DNA from: Quercus robur | Taxonomy: Eukaryota > Streptophyta > Magnoliopsida > Fagales > Fagaceae | Assembly (NCBI RefSeq): GCF_932294415.1 | Contig: NC_065539.1 | Span: 53,649,501 to 53,713,500 of the forward strand | DNA length: 64,000 nt | Direction of reading: 5' to 3' | Shown here: one piece after another, positions 26,801 through 36,001 of the stretch | How positions within the stretch are numbered: the stretch's first letter is position 1 | Layout of the letters: each line of letters opens with the position of its first letter | Made by a program: the position numbers and the translations under genes | Notes under the pieces: model-generated | What the model saw: only the letters and a program-made list of their open reading frames with translations | Told to the model about the DNA's origin: nothing | Databases searched by the model: none

Positions 26801-28219
26801 ATGTTTAATGTAATTTCTAATTGGCTTAAATGGGCATTTATAGAATGTAAAATTAATAATTTAAAATCTTAATGACGAAATTGTCCCTGGGATTTGTGAA
26901 ATGAATTGCAGCTTTACGTGGGGCTGCCACATTGAAGGCAAGGGCATTGAAGGAAGTTTGGAATATAGCTGCAGTTATACCGGTAGAGAAAGGAATGGGA
27001 GTTCCTAATAACGGTAGCAACGGTAATTCCAACAGTAGTTACAGTGGTGAGCTTGTTCCTGAAGAGAATTTCCTGGGCATATGCAGTAGAGAATTACTTG
27101 CGAGAGGCTGTGAGATCCTCAAGCGCACCCGCAAAGGTAATTTCCTGGTACTTTCCTGTCATATTTCAAAGGTATATGCTAAAGGTGCTAGCAATTTTAC
27201 CATCAAAACCTTTTAAACTAATGTGATAATGACTGTAATTGGTGCGACATCAATTTAGTGTGCAGTTTGTTTATATGAAAAATAATGTTTCCGGTATTGC
27301 TTTTAATTGGAAGCAGAAAGTGACGTATTTATTAATTGTTTGGAAAAAATTGTGACCGTTACGTAATGTAAGGAGTCAATTATGGAGAAACAGTAAGCAA
27401 TTATATGTCCTGAAATTTATGTTTATTTGTCCAAATTTAGATTTGTTGTTAGTATAGACACAGCTTACAAGGAAGAGAGTTTGATTGTACCATTGTTTTG
27501 ATAAACGCAGGTGATCTTCATTGGAAAGTAGTCTCTGTTTACATCAACAGACTGAACCAGGTTAGTCTTTCTATGCTAAAGCCTAAAGCACTGTCTGATT
27601 TTCCTTTAGAAATTCTAATCACTTAATAATTTGGGAATCAATTAGACTTTTATTAGGAGTGTGAACCTGATAGATAAAAAGGTTGGGAGGGAAAGTTAGG
27701 AAAAACTGAGCATGATGAAATAAATGGATCTACTTTCTCTTTCTTTTTTTGCTTCTTTGGAATCTTTTAATATTTGAGCTTCTTTTTGTGCAGGTTATGT
27801 TGAAGATGAAGAGCAGGCACGTTGCTGGGACCATCACAAAAAAGAAAAAGAGTAAGTAATTGCTTTTGTCTTTTCTCTAATAAGTTTGAACAGAATTGGA
27901 GGTGGGTCTTCTTCCATTTGGGGATTTGTGAAAGCAAATGGCATTAAAGTGGGAAAAAGATCAAAAGGGTTAATCTTTAATTCGATCTCTTTTGAATTTT
28001 ACAGATCAGGTGTTGGAGGTAATTAAAGATATGCCAGCATGGCCTGGCCGCCACTTGCTGGAAGGTGGTGAGCACCGCCGTTACTTTGGATTGAAGACCG
28101 TTATGCGTGGAGTCGTAGAATTTGAGTGCAAGAACCAGAAAGAGTATGATATCTGGACTCAAGGTGTGTCAAGGCTGCTCACAATTGCTGCAGAGAAGAA
28201 TAGCAGGCATAGAGTTTGA
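23890..28219 (+). CDS. VAN3-binding / FORKED-like protein (DUF828 + plant PH domain), 7 exons
   Basis: Exons read by eye: 23890-24216, 24908-25033, 26373-26796, 26912-27136, 27511-27560, 27794-27851, 28005-28219. All six introns are GT-AG and the phases join into 474 codons plus stop. The N-terminal part has [13 protein letters not shown] near residues 33-45. The DUF828 (Auxin_canalis) core begins at [14 protein letters not shown] (from residue 182) and continues through an alanine-rich helix ([13 protein letters not shown]). The C-terminal plant pleckstrin-homology part includes [14 protein letters not shown], then [20 protein letters not shown] and WTQGVSRLL in the last exon. Known relatives (VAN3-binding protein, FORKED1 and FL proteins) bind the ARF-GAP VAN3 and phosphoinositides at trans-Golgi/endosomal membranes and help position PIN auxin carriers during vein patterning. 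That role is inferred from family here. The ATG is the first in frame and lies 76 bp downstream of a TATAAATA. The exon 2 acceptor is a NAGNAG site. Length fits the family (about 450-500 aa). Confidence 0.9.
26030..26317. repeat. Tandem duplication (period 144 bp) in intron 2 of the DUF828/PH gene
   Basis: Two adjacent copies of a roughly 144-bp AT-rich unit, both containing GGACTTGTATTTATTAGT and GTGGTGCATATACATACGC. They differ at only a handful of positions, so the duplication is fairly recent. It ends about 55 bp before the exon 3 acceptor. Confidence 0.85.
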
Positions 28220-30739
28220 ACTTTGAAATGTGTTTGTTTGTTTACATTAGGGAGGGGGTGAAATTTTGGCAGATGGCAAAGTGGGGACTAGGATTTTATG
28301 GCCCTATGAACATAATAGATATTTTAAAATATGGTGGGGGCTGGATTTTTGTGTTCCTATTGTAAAAAGAAGAAAATTAAAAGATAAGTTATTATCCAAA
28401 TGGGATCACTTTAATCATGGGGGGAATATGTATTTTGAGCTTTTCTTTTTGTTTCTGAATGGAAAAGTAAAGTGATTATCAAAGTAACAAACACCATGTG
28501 ATTCAAGTCCTTGTTGTTTCACTGTTGTTTGATGAAAGAAAAAGGAGTATCTTGGACTGGGGCAGTCAAAAAGAGAAGGAACGAATCCCGTTTTAAGTAA
28601 AGCATAATATTTAGTAGAAGATGAGGACAATGTCCGATTCTATGTGTATGCTTTATTTTATTATTATGTGAGTTTGGCTTTTGTCCCTTGATCGTTTTGG
28701 GAGCATAGTTTATGACTTTTAAGGTTTCTGATGTGGTGGAACCAAAGATTGTCTTGTTCTGTAATCTTCCACTTTATATAATAATTTTGATTTGGATTAA
28801 GTGAACCAAGGTCTTTGATAATATTTTATTACTGAAAAAGTAGAATGACACCCATATTGTCATAAGTGGGATATAATAGTGGACATAGGTAAGCCCAATG
28901 GGACTAACAGTACATACACATTAATTTGTTGGTTTTCAGCTTAATATGATGGGTGTGTTAGAGGCCTAAAGAGGAGCCAGCCAAGACTACTAAATAAGTC
29001 TATGGCTGTAGGTTTGGTGTGTGTGCGCTTTTAAAATGTGGGGTAGGCCCACCAAAAAATGTGATTGAGATTTGAGGCCTCTTTTGAGGTGACTTCAAGG
29101 CCGAATTTGTGGAAATGGAGTTTAGGCTTTACCTCTTAAAGCTAAAAACTCCATAAAAATAAAGTGCAGAAGCTATAGCTAATAGCTACTGTAGCTACCC
29201 AACAGTTATAAAAGGCATTATCTTGTTGATGGATTAAGGAAGCAAAGTTTAGGGGTGTTTGGATTTCATATTTTCAATCATTCATTACTCAATTTTCATT
29301 ATCCATCACTCAAATATGGTGGGTCCCATGTCTAGTGTGCTTGTTTGGATTTGTTTTCAGTTTCAGTTTTCATCACTCATAACTCTCCAAAATGAGTGAT
29401 GAGTTACTGAAAATGAAAACACATTAAAATGTGTTTTTGAATCATGAGAAATGAGTTATCCTGGTAAATATGATAATTTCATTCAACTTATGGGATCCTT
29501 AGTTTTGTCTTGTCATGTCATGCCAGCTTACACCAACGGATCTCTCTTTCTCTCTCTTAGACTCTCTTTTCTTTTCTTTTCTTTTTTTACTTTTCTTTCT
29601 TTCTATTCTCCTCTCTAAATCTCTTCATTCTTCATTTTTTTTCTTCTACACAGAGCCTCCACTACTCCTCAAATCGCTAGTCATCGCTACCACAAGCCAC
29701 CTCTGAACCACTCAAACCTCAAACTTGAACCCAAATCCCAATGATGACGAAGAACGAATCCCGAGTCAAATGACTCTAGTGATCCGAATCTCGACCACTC
29801 CTCACAACGAACTACTGTGACTCTACTCCGGCTTTGAATTCCATCGGTGAAGGCTCGGATTTTAGTTGGGTTTGCTATATTTGCGGGTTTGGGTTTTTTG
29901 TACATTTGTGTGTAGGTGGGTTTGGCTTTTTGGTTGTGAGCGTGTTTGATGGTTGGATTTTGTATAGCTATTGGTGGTGTTTATGGCGGTCGATTCTGGG
30001 TTTGCCATTAGTGGTAGTGATGGAGCTAGGTTTGGGTGTGGGTTTTATCTTCTCCAAGTAGAGTCACGTGGGTAAGGAAAAAATGGCAGTTGAAAAAAAT
30101 CTGACCCTATGGCCTGTGGGCTCCACATGTTGGAGTTAGAGTTTAGTTTTTGTGATGAAAAAATTGTATCCAAACAAACTTTAGACTAAGTTAAGGTGAA
30201 AATAGAACTAAGATATGAGATGTGAGTTTTGAATTTTGAGTTACAAGAATTGAGTGATAAAAATTGAGTTAGAGTGATCTATTAAAACAAACAGGGCCTT
30301 AAGTTCAGCGAGGGAGGCTTTGGTAGCATAGGACTTGGCACTATCATTTCTGCAATACATAAATCATACAAAACATATGGCAAGATTCAAGTCCAATAAC
30401 CATTCCTTTTCTATTTAATTGCACTAGGAAAGGATGCTTGATAATCTGCCTTGTATAGCTTGAGTTACTGCTTGGAAATTTCTCTAGGCTTATAAAAAAT
30501 CTAGAATATAAATTGAACCCTCTTTTCAAAACCAAGGGTAAGATAAACAAAGAAAATCCCACCGTAGAGAAGCTAGGCAATAATATAGATATGAACAAAA
30601 CAAAGATATTGTGTTTAATTGGATTTGCATTCTTAACCACACTTCTCTTCAATTGGGTAAAAAAGGCTCAAAGTTTCTATATCAATATGACTATTTGAAG
30701 ATGCAAAGATATGAGATTGAGAGGAGAAAATGAAGGCTT
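28220..30739. other. 3' flank of the DUF828/PH gene and tail-to-tail spacer to LFG
   Basis: The first 500 bp probably include the 3' UTR (T-rich; TTATATAATAAT near 28775). 29250-30301 is the probable TIR element. The last 440 bp are AT-rich and probably include the LFG 3' UTR. No further gene seen. Confidence 0.55.
29250..30301. mobile_element. Probable 1.05-kb non-autonomous hAT-like element
   Basis: Starts AGGGGTGTTTGGATTTCA and ends AAAACAAACAGGGCCTTA. Subterminal blocks near both ends carry ATTACTCAATTTT/AAAAATTGAGTTA-type inverted matches and repeats of the GTTTGGAT end (29343) and ATCCAAACAAAC (30170). The middle has a CT-rich run (29540-29650) and gene-like, stop-interrupted text. Target duplication not clear. 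The middle could include host-derived sequence. Confidence 0.55.
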
Positions 30740-33700
30740 TTAGCTGTCTGCAGCATCAAGTAAATTGAGGAGGCTGAGAAAGATGTTGAAAACATCTAGA
30801 TACAAGGAAGCTGCAGCCCAGATATAATCATCATAGGAGTAGCGCTTGATCATATCGTCAGTGTCATAAACAAGAAAACCACAGAATATAAGCGATGCCA
30901 AACCACTGTATATCATCACGAATATCTTGCCCAGAGGGATAAAGATCTGTTCATTAAGAAGAGGTTCCATTAGTCCAAATTTGGATGAAGGGTGAGAGAG
31001 GAAACAAAACAAGTTGGGAAGTCCCATTTACCTGAATGAGTCCAAAGACTATGAGCACAAGGAGAGAAGCAAACAGAAAGGGTCCTAGAAAACTGAAATC
31101 TTTTCCTCTCTTCACTGCCCAGAAGGTGTAGAGAGTTAGGCTAACAACCGCAACACACGTGAGAATAGCAGCCTCCAAAATAATTCGTCCTGTTGACAAC
31201 AAAATAAAGTTTAGTGTAAAATAAAAAACCACACAACTTGCATTGATTTTTAAGTTTTAACATCACAATAGTTATCAAGTAAGTAAAGGCTTACACTAAC
31301 TAAACAAAACTAGATATCGAAATACTATTAGAAGAATGTCATCAACATTTTGTTACAAAAATTAACTAATCTGCATATTCTCAAAAATTCTTTCTTTTTT
31401 CAACCCTCTAAATTAAGCATGTTAGATTGTCTAGAATAATTTTTGTGCTCAAAACATTTCAAAACATGGATATTTCAAATAGGAACCTGCTTGTTTCAAA
31501 GTGCAAGATTTACAAATTGCAAAAGTCATGCCAAATTGCAATAAGTCCAAAGAGTTCATCAAGAGAAACTGATTCCAACCAACTGGTAACAGATGTAACA
31601 AGAGAATTATATTCAGATGGAAGACAGGCAAGAATATAAGAGTTAATTTCATAATCTCCAAGTGATTAACCAACAGAGGAAAGAAGATCAGCATGAGTTT
31701 TGGCCTTTCGGAAGTAATCTGGGATGGAGAGATGGCCTTTCTTCAAAGTCGCAAGTTGATAGCGCCTCTGCATAATTCATGCGCTAGATTGAGAAAAAAC
31801 ATCTTCTCCAAAGTTTGCCAGACTTCACGTAAAGAAGTCAATCCAACAATGTTTGGGACAAGGTTTTCCTAGATGATAGAGACTAAAACACTAGCTGATC
31901 AAGTTCAAACCAATGAGCATACTCAGGATTAGAGATTATGGTAGAGGCAGAGGAGGGAGACAATTGTTTTTGGAGGACGGCCTGTACTGCCATGAACATG
32001 ATGGAGGATTTTGTTGCCATTAATATAGGGTAGAATAGCTGTTTTCCAAGAAAGGTATTTGTCTTTGGCAAGTTTGATTTGGAGATGATTTGATGGAATA
32101 AGTGTTAAGTAGGATCGGGAGGTGGTGGCTAAATCAACAGTAGAGGAGGAAGAGGAAGAATTTGACATGGTTGGACGTGAGTCCATTTGCTCTGATAGCA
32201 TAAAGAGAATTTGAAATATGTAATGAGATTCTAAATGTGATTTGCTTCTCATGAAATCATTGGGAGCTTCTTCTTGTATTTATAACAATTGAAAATAAAA
32301 AATACATAGTTGTTATCAATCTCCTGTAACTGTTATCTGACATGGTTGATGGTTATCCTCTTGTGGTATTTGACTTAAATTGTGCTGATATGTTACTGGA
32401 GTTGAAATCGTGTGAGAGGATGGCTTTAATTGTGTTTGATTCAAATTCAAATTTGTTTTAGCCGTGTGAGGAGATGAGGATAAGGATGTCTCAATAGCCA
32501 ATAGTAAGTAAGTGCGCAAAAAACCAGGGGCTTTCCACCAATTGTTTGCTTCTGGAAACTAATTGTATTGTAACATTGTTACACATTTAACCTTTTCCAA
32601 AACACTGTTAAGTCTCAAAACCATTTTTTCCATGACTAAAAATTGTATTAAACCAGGTTGACAATAAACCACAAAAAGACTTAAAATAAGGCATGGTTAA
32701 CTAATGCAACTATAACATATACAATGCTCACAAAATACTAATTGCAAAGACATATGTTTATATATGAACAATAAGATTATGATTATGAATTATGATTAGG
32801 AACATAGTCTCAGTATTAATAAACAGGGGCTTCATCAAATTCCTTATCAAGCATCTGTTTCACATGTTTCTCACCTGAAAATTAGATCAGTATGAAACAC
32901 GTAGACATGTGAAATTACCAACTTGAGTGTCCACCACAGATTAATGAAGATCAGTTTCTTAATTGCAACAGTGAGGAAAGAGGGAATTTCTTGAAATAAT
33001 TTATATAACACCAAAATTAGGCTGTGTCTCCTTCAATTAGATATATTCTAAATCTCTTTTATAAATTATTTTAAATATTTTATCATGATTCTTAAAATTC
33101 TTCAACAAAATGAAGATTCACACGCATAAACATTAAGGCTGCCGTTAATAACAGACACAAAACAAAAACCAAAAGGAGAACTAAAGTAAATTGGAATCAT
33201 CACCACAAATCACTGAAAAAATGCAATTAAATAAAGATTCATACTTCTTTTTTTTCATCAAAGAAGGCTATAAAAAAGTATAAATCTTTATTTAATTTTA
33301 TATAAAAAGAAAAGAAAAAAGATTGAGGTAAATTGTATTCAATACCTTTTGTAAATGCACAAGCAAGTCCCACCGCAAATGACATTGAAACCGTAAACAG
33401 CATGAGAACGAAGAAGTTCCAAGGGTGACGCTTGCGGCAATAGTACAAGGGGCATAAAACTACATATCATAAAACAGCACAGAAACAAAGTAAAAGAGCA
33501 TCAAATTCAAGAACGTGTATGGCACCAAAAAACCCACAAAGAATTTCAAGAAAAGAAGAGAAGAGAAAAGTTTTAAGTACGTATGGGAGGAAGTATGCAA
33601 ATGACGATATAGACAGCAAGGCCAGCAGCGGTTTGAGTGAAGAAGTTTGGTATGGGGCGCACGAATACAACTGTTGCGGCAACCGCTGTGGTTAGAAGCA

Positions 33701-33827
33701 TTTGGATGCATAAAATGCTGTAGACTTTGCGAATAAACGCCCATCGGAGCTGAGGCCTCTCAAGCATCATGGGGTAGAGTTGGTTGTTGTTTCCAGACTC
33801 TACGTCACCTTTGTTGCTACGAGTCAT
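30740..33827 (-). CDS. LFG: Bax inhibitor-1 family protein LIFEGUARD (LFG), 4 exons
   Basis: Minus-strand exons: 33827-33581, 33459-33346, 31189-31032, 30946-30740. Phases join to 242 codons including the stop (241 aa), the usual length of plant LFG proteins. Diagnostic stretches are LRWAFIRKVYSILCIQ near the N terminus, PLYYCRKRHPWNF, GRIILEAAILTCVAVVSLT, TLYTFWAVKRG, DFSFLGPFLF, and at the C terminus VYDTDDMIKRYSYDDYIW then SLYLDVFNIFLSLL. Several hydrophobic segments fit the seven-helix BI-1/TMBIM fold, placed in ER, Golgi or vacuolar membranes. Family members modulate calcium leak, suppress cell death and affect powdery-mildew susceptibility; the specific role here is inference. Intron 2 is 2.16 kb and hosts a fossil copia-type fragment and a possible alternative last exon. 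The other introns are 121 and 85 bp. The start is the only Met ahead of the conserved N terminus. Which LFG paralogue it is was not resolved. Confidence 0.93.
31440..32500 (-). mobile_element. Fossil Ty1/copia-type LTR retrotransposon fragment inside LFG intron 2
   Basis: On the minus strand the region reads, in order, an LTR-like end (about 32500-32200), a TATCAGAG primer-binding-like site (tRNA-iMet type, near 32190), and a gag-like N-terminal part. Gag is recognised from family-typical motifs such as NHLQIKLAKDKYLSWK, NPEYAHWFELDQLV and a later NSLDLLQF-like stretch. No protease, integrase or reverse transcriptase part is visible, so only the 5' section remains. It is clearly broken, with several breaks in the gag part, and is an old copy. 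It lies in the same orientation as the LFG gene. The outer ends are not defined. Confidence 0.75.
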
Positions 33828-33895
33828 TGTGTTTGTGGTGACAAGAGTTGATAATTAACGATGAACAGTGGGTTTTGGTTTTGGAGGATATGAAT

Positions 33896-33901
33896 TATAT
33901 A
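33896..33901 (-). promoter_or_regulatory. TATA-like element upstream of LFG
   Basis: A TATATA core about 70 bp upstream of the LFG ATG on the minus strand, followed by a CT/CA-rich leader typical of plant 5' UTRs. Position is plausible but AT-rich background makes it uncertain. Confidence 0.4.
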
Positions 33902-34058
33902 TGAAGGAATAGGGTTTCTTGGCTTTTCTTGTGGGAGAAGAAACAGTGTGAATGTGAAGGGGAAGAATTGTGGCGTTTGGAGTTATGGTTAATCTTGAAT
34001 TCTATTGATATTGGAGACCGTTATTGCCTAATTGGAGGCTATATGTGGATAGCTTATG

Positions 34059-34305
34059 GGCAATAAATATACATGGTTTTTTCATGGTATGATTTGTTTT
34101 TTTTTTTCCTCTTTTATTTTTCATTCAAATATGGAAATTTAATACTCATGATAATAATTAACACTAGCCTCATCGCACGCAAAGGCAATAAATATACACG
34201 GTTTTTTCATGGTATGATTTGTTTTTTTTTTCCTCTTTTATTTTTCATTCAAATATGGAAATTTAATACTCATGATAGTAATTAACATTAGCCTCATCAC
34301 ATGCG
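34059..34305. repeat. Tandem duplication (period about 125 bp) upstream of LFG
   Basis: Two head-to-tail copies starting GGCAATAAATATACA, each with a TTTTTTCATGGTATGATTTG block and ending in GCCTCATC. The copies are nearly identical apart from T-run length. They sit about 230 bp upstream of the LFG start. Confidence 0.85.
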
Positions 34306-34789
34306 CTTCACATGCGATGAGGGTTTTTTTTTTAAAATTTTCCTATTTAGTATTTTGTAGCAAAATAAAATTTGTGTTTTTATTATATATATTTATATAT
34401 ATATATATATATATAAAAGAGAATTTAAAAAAAAAAAAAAACAACAGGAGGGAGTAGTTTGTATTTCTAGAATTATTCAAATAATAATCAATGTTAATAT
34501 ATTAAAAGAAAGTACTATAAAAAAATGAAATATTATAATAATAGTCCAAAAATATGTGTGTGTATATATATTTAGAGAGAATATATGTATATATTATTTT
34601 GAGAGATAGTTTCAATCAATGTTATATTAAATGTTGATTCATGGTTAGAAGTTAATTTTTTTTTAATATATTATATGTAAAAAATAGCATTTGTTAAATA
34701 ATCTTACAAATATATTTTGTGCATGTGTAGGTCATTCTTTGGATATATATATGATTTATTTTTTTTAGCTCTTATACTAATTGTGGATT

Positions 34790-35215
34790 CAAATTAGCCA
34801 AATAATGAAAACTTTATAATAGTTTCTCTAATGTGGTGTGTTTTTATTGGTAATAATGAAAATTTAAATGCCAGAGAGGCTTAATGTATTCAAGCTAATT
34901 ATTCTTATTATGGCATCAATATGCTGTTTTTGTCTTCATTTGTTGAAACCCATGTTTTCTAGAGAGTAATGCTAGAAATGTCTGCCCGAGCCAGTTGTCC
35001 AGTTTTTCATATTAAAATTTCATGTATCACGCGATACAACCTTGTTTTTGTTTCTTTATAGTATTTTCCTCTTTTTAAAAGTGAAAAAAAAAAAAAAAAA
35101 AAAAAAACTATTAGCAATATAAGCAAATGATTCCTTTATTAGCTTTGATTCTTATCCATGATCTTCTAATTCAATCGAATCACAGTTGCCATTATCATTT
35201 TCCAGTTTTCACACT
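34790..35215 (+). mobile_element. Fossil LTR fragment, copy 1 (upstream of chlorophyllase)
   Basis: This stretch is homologous to 36975-37550: shared blocks include TTATTGGTAATA, TAAATGCCAGAGAGGCT, GGCATCAAT, TATCAC.CGATACA.CCTTGTTTT-type text and TTCAAT.GAATCACA. Because copy 2 ends beside a TGGTATCAGAG primer site, both are read as LTR remnants of one retrotransposon family, in the plus orientation. Divergence is high, so it is old. No internal coding part adjoins it. Confidence 0.6.
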
Positions 35216-35358
35216 TACATGTAATAACCATGAATAACCATTACATGTTAAAGACAACCAAATAATGAATAAGTATTCCACAAAATAATTATTTCTTTAC
35301 TAGATTTATTGTAAGCATTTCAAACTTGTCCGCATACTTTCCTCGTGAATGGGGGGGC

Positions 35359-35732
35359 GGGTAAATATCCTTAATTTTAAAATTATGAAACAAAATATTT
35401 CTCTTTTTAAACTATTTAGTAAAATGCCCTTATTTTTAGAAGTTGATTTTAACAAAATCGAGTTATAAGTGAAACTCAACATTAACAAAGTTGAGTTCTA
35501 TGCATATTTTACTACTTAATTTTTTTTGAAAATTTAAGTGAAACTCGACATTGTTAATAATGTCGAATTTTATTTAAAAATACACATAGAATTCAATTTT
35601 AAGAATATCAAATTTTATACAAAACGTAAATTTGTAAAAATTGAGTTCCAAAATCGGGACATTTTATTAAATAGTTTGAAATGAAAAATATTTTGTTACA
35701 TAGTTTTAAAATTAAGGGTATTTATCCATTTT
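35359..35732. mobile_element. Fold-back MITE in the chlorophyllase promoter region
   Basis: Long imperfect terminal inverted repeats of about 70 bp: the left end GGGTAAATATCCTTAATTTT is mirrored at the right end around 35700-35732. The middle holds a second inverted pair (GAAACTCAACATT... and ...AATGTCGAATTTT types). The architecture suggests a Mutator-like or other fold-back MITE. It ends about 15 bp before the putative TATA box of the chlorophyllase gene. No clean target duplication was found. Confidence 0.7.
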
Positions 35733-35746
35733 GCCTGACTTGAGCT

Positions 35747-35754
35747 TATAAATG
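35747..35754 (+). promoter_or_regulatory. Candidate TATA box of the chlorophyllase gene
   Basis: TATAAATG about 255 bp upstream of the first in-frame ATG (36002) and 306 bp upstream of the alternative ATG (36053). Tentative, because the implied 5' UTR is rather long. Confidence 0.35.
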
Positions 35755-36001
35755 GAAAATTGCACCAATAGCTATAAGGCCATAACATGGCTGCCTCTTT
35801 AAGTTAAGATGGCCGAAAAAAACCGATCCAACTTTACCATATCATCGGCCCAAACTGAACCCACAACAGGTTTTGGACCATAGTCCAGTTACCAATAATT
35901 CCAACTTCGATATATATGCCCTTTTGACACAACAGAACCATGAATTTTCCCTCATGAGCTGGGTCTATAAATGCCACACAATTGAACTTATCCCCCAAGA
36001 C

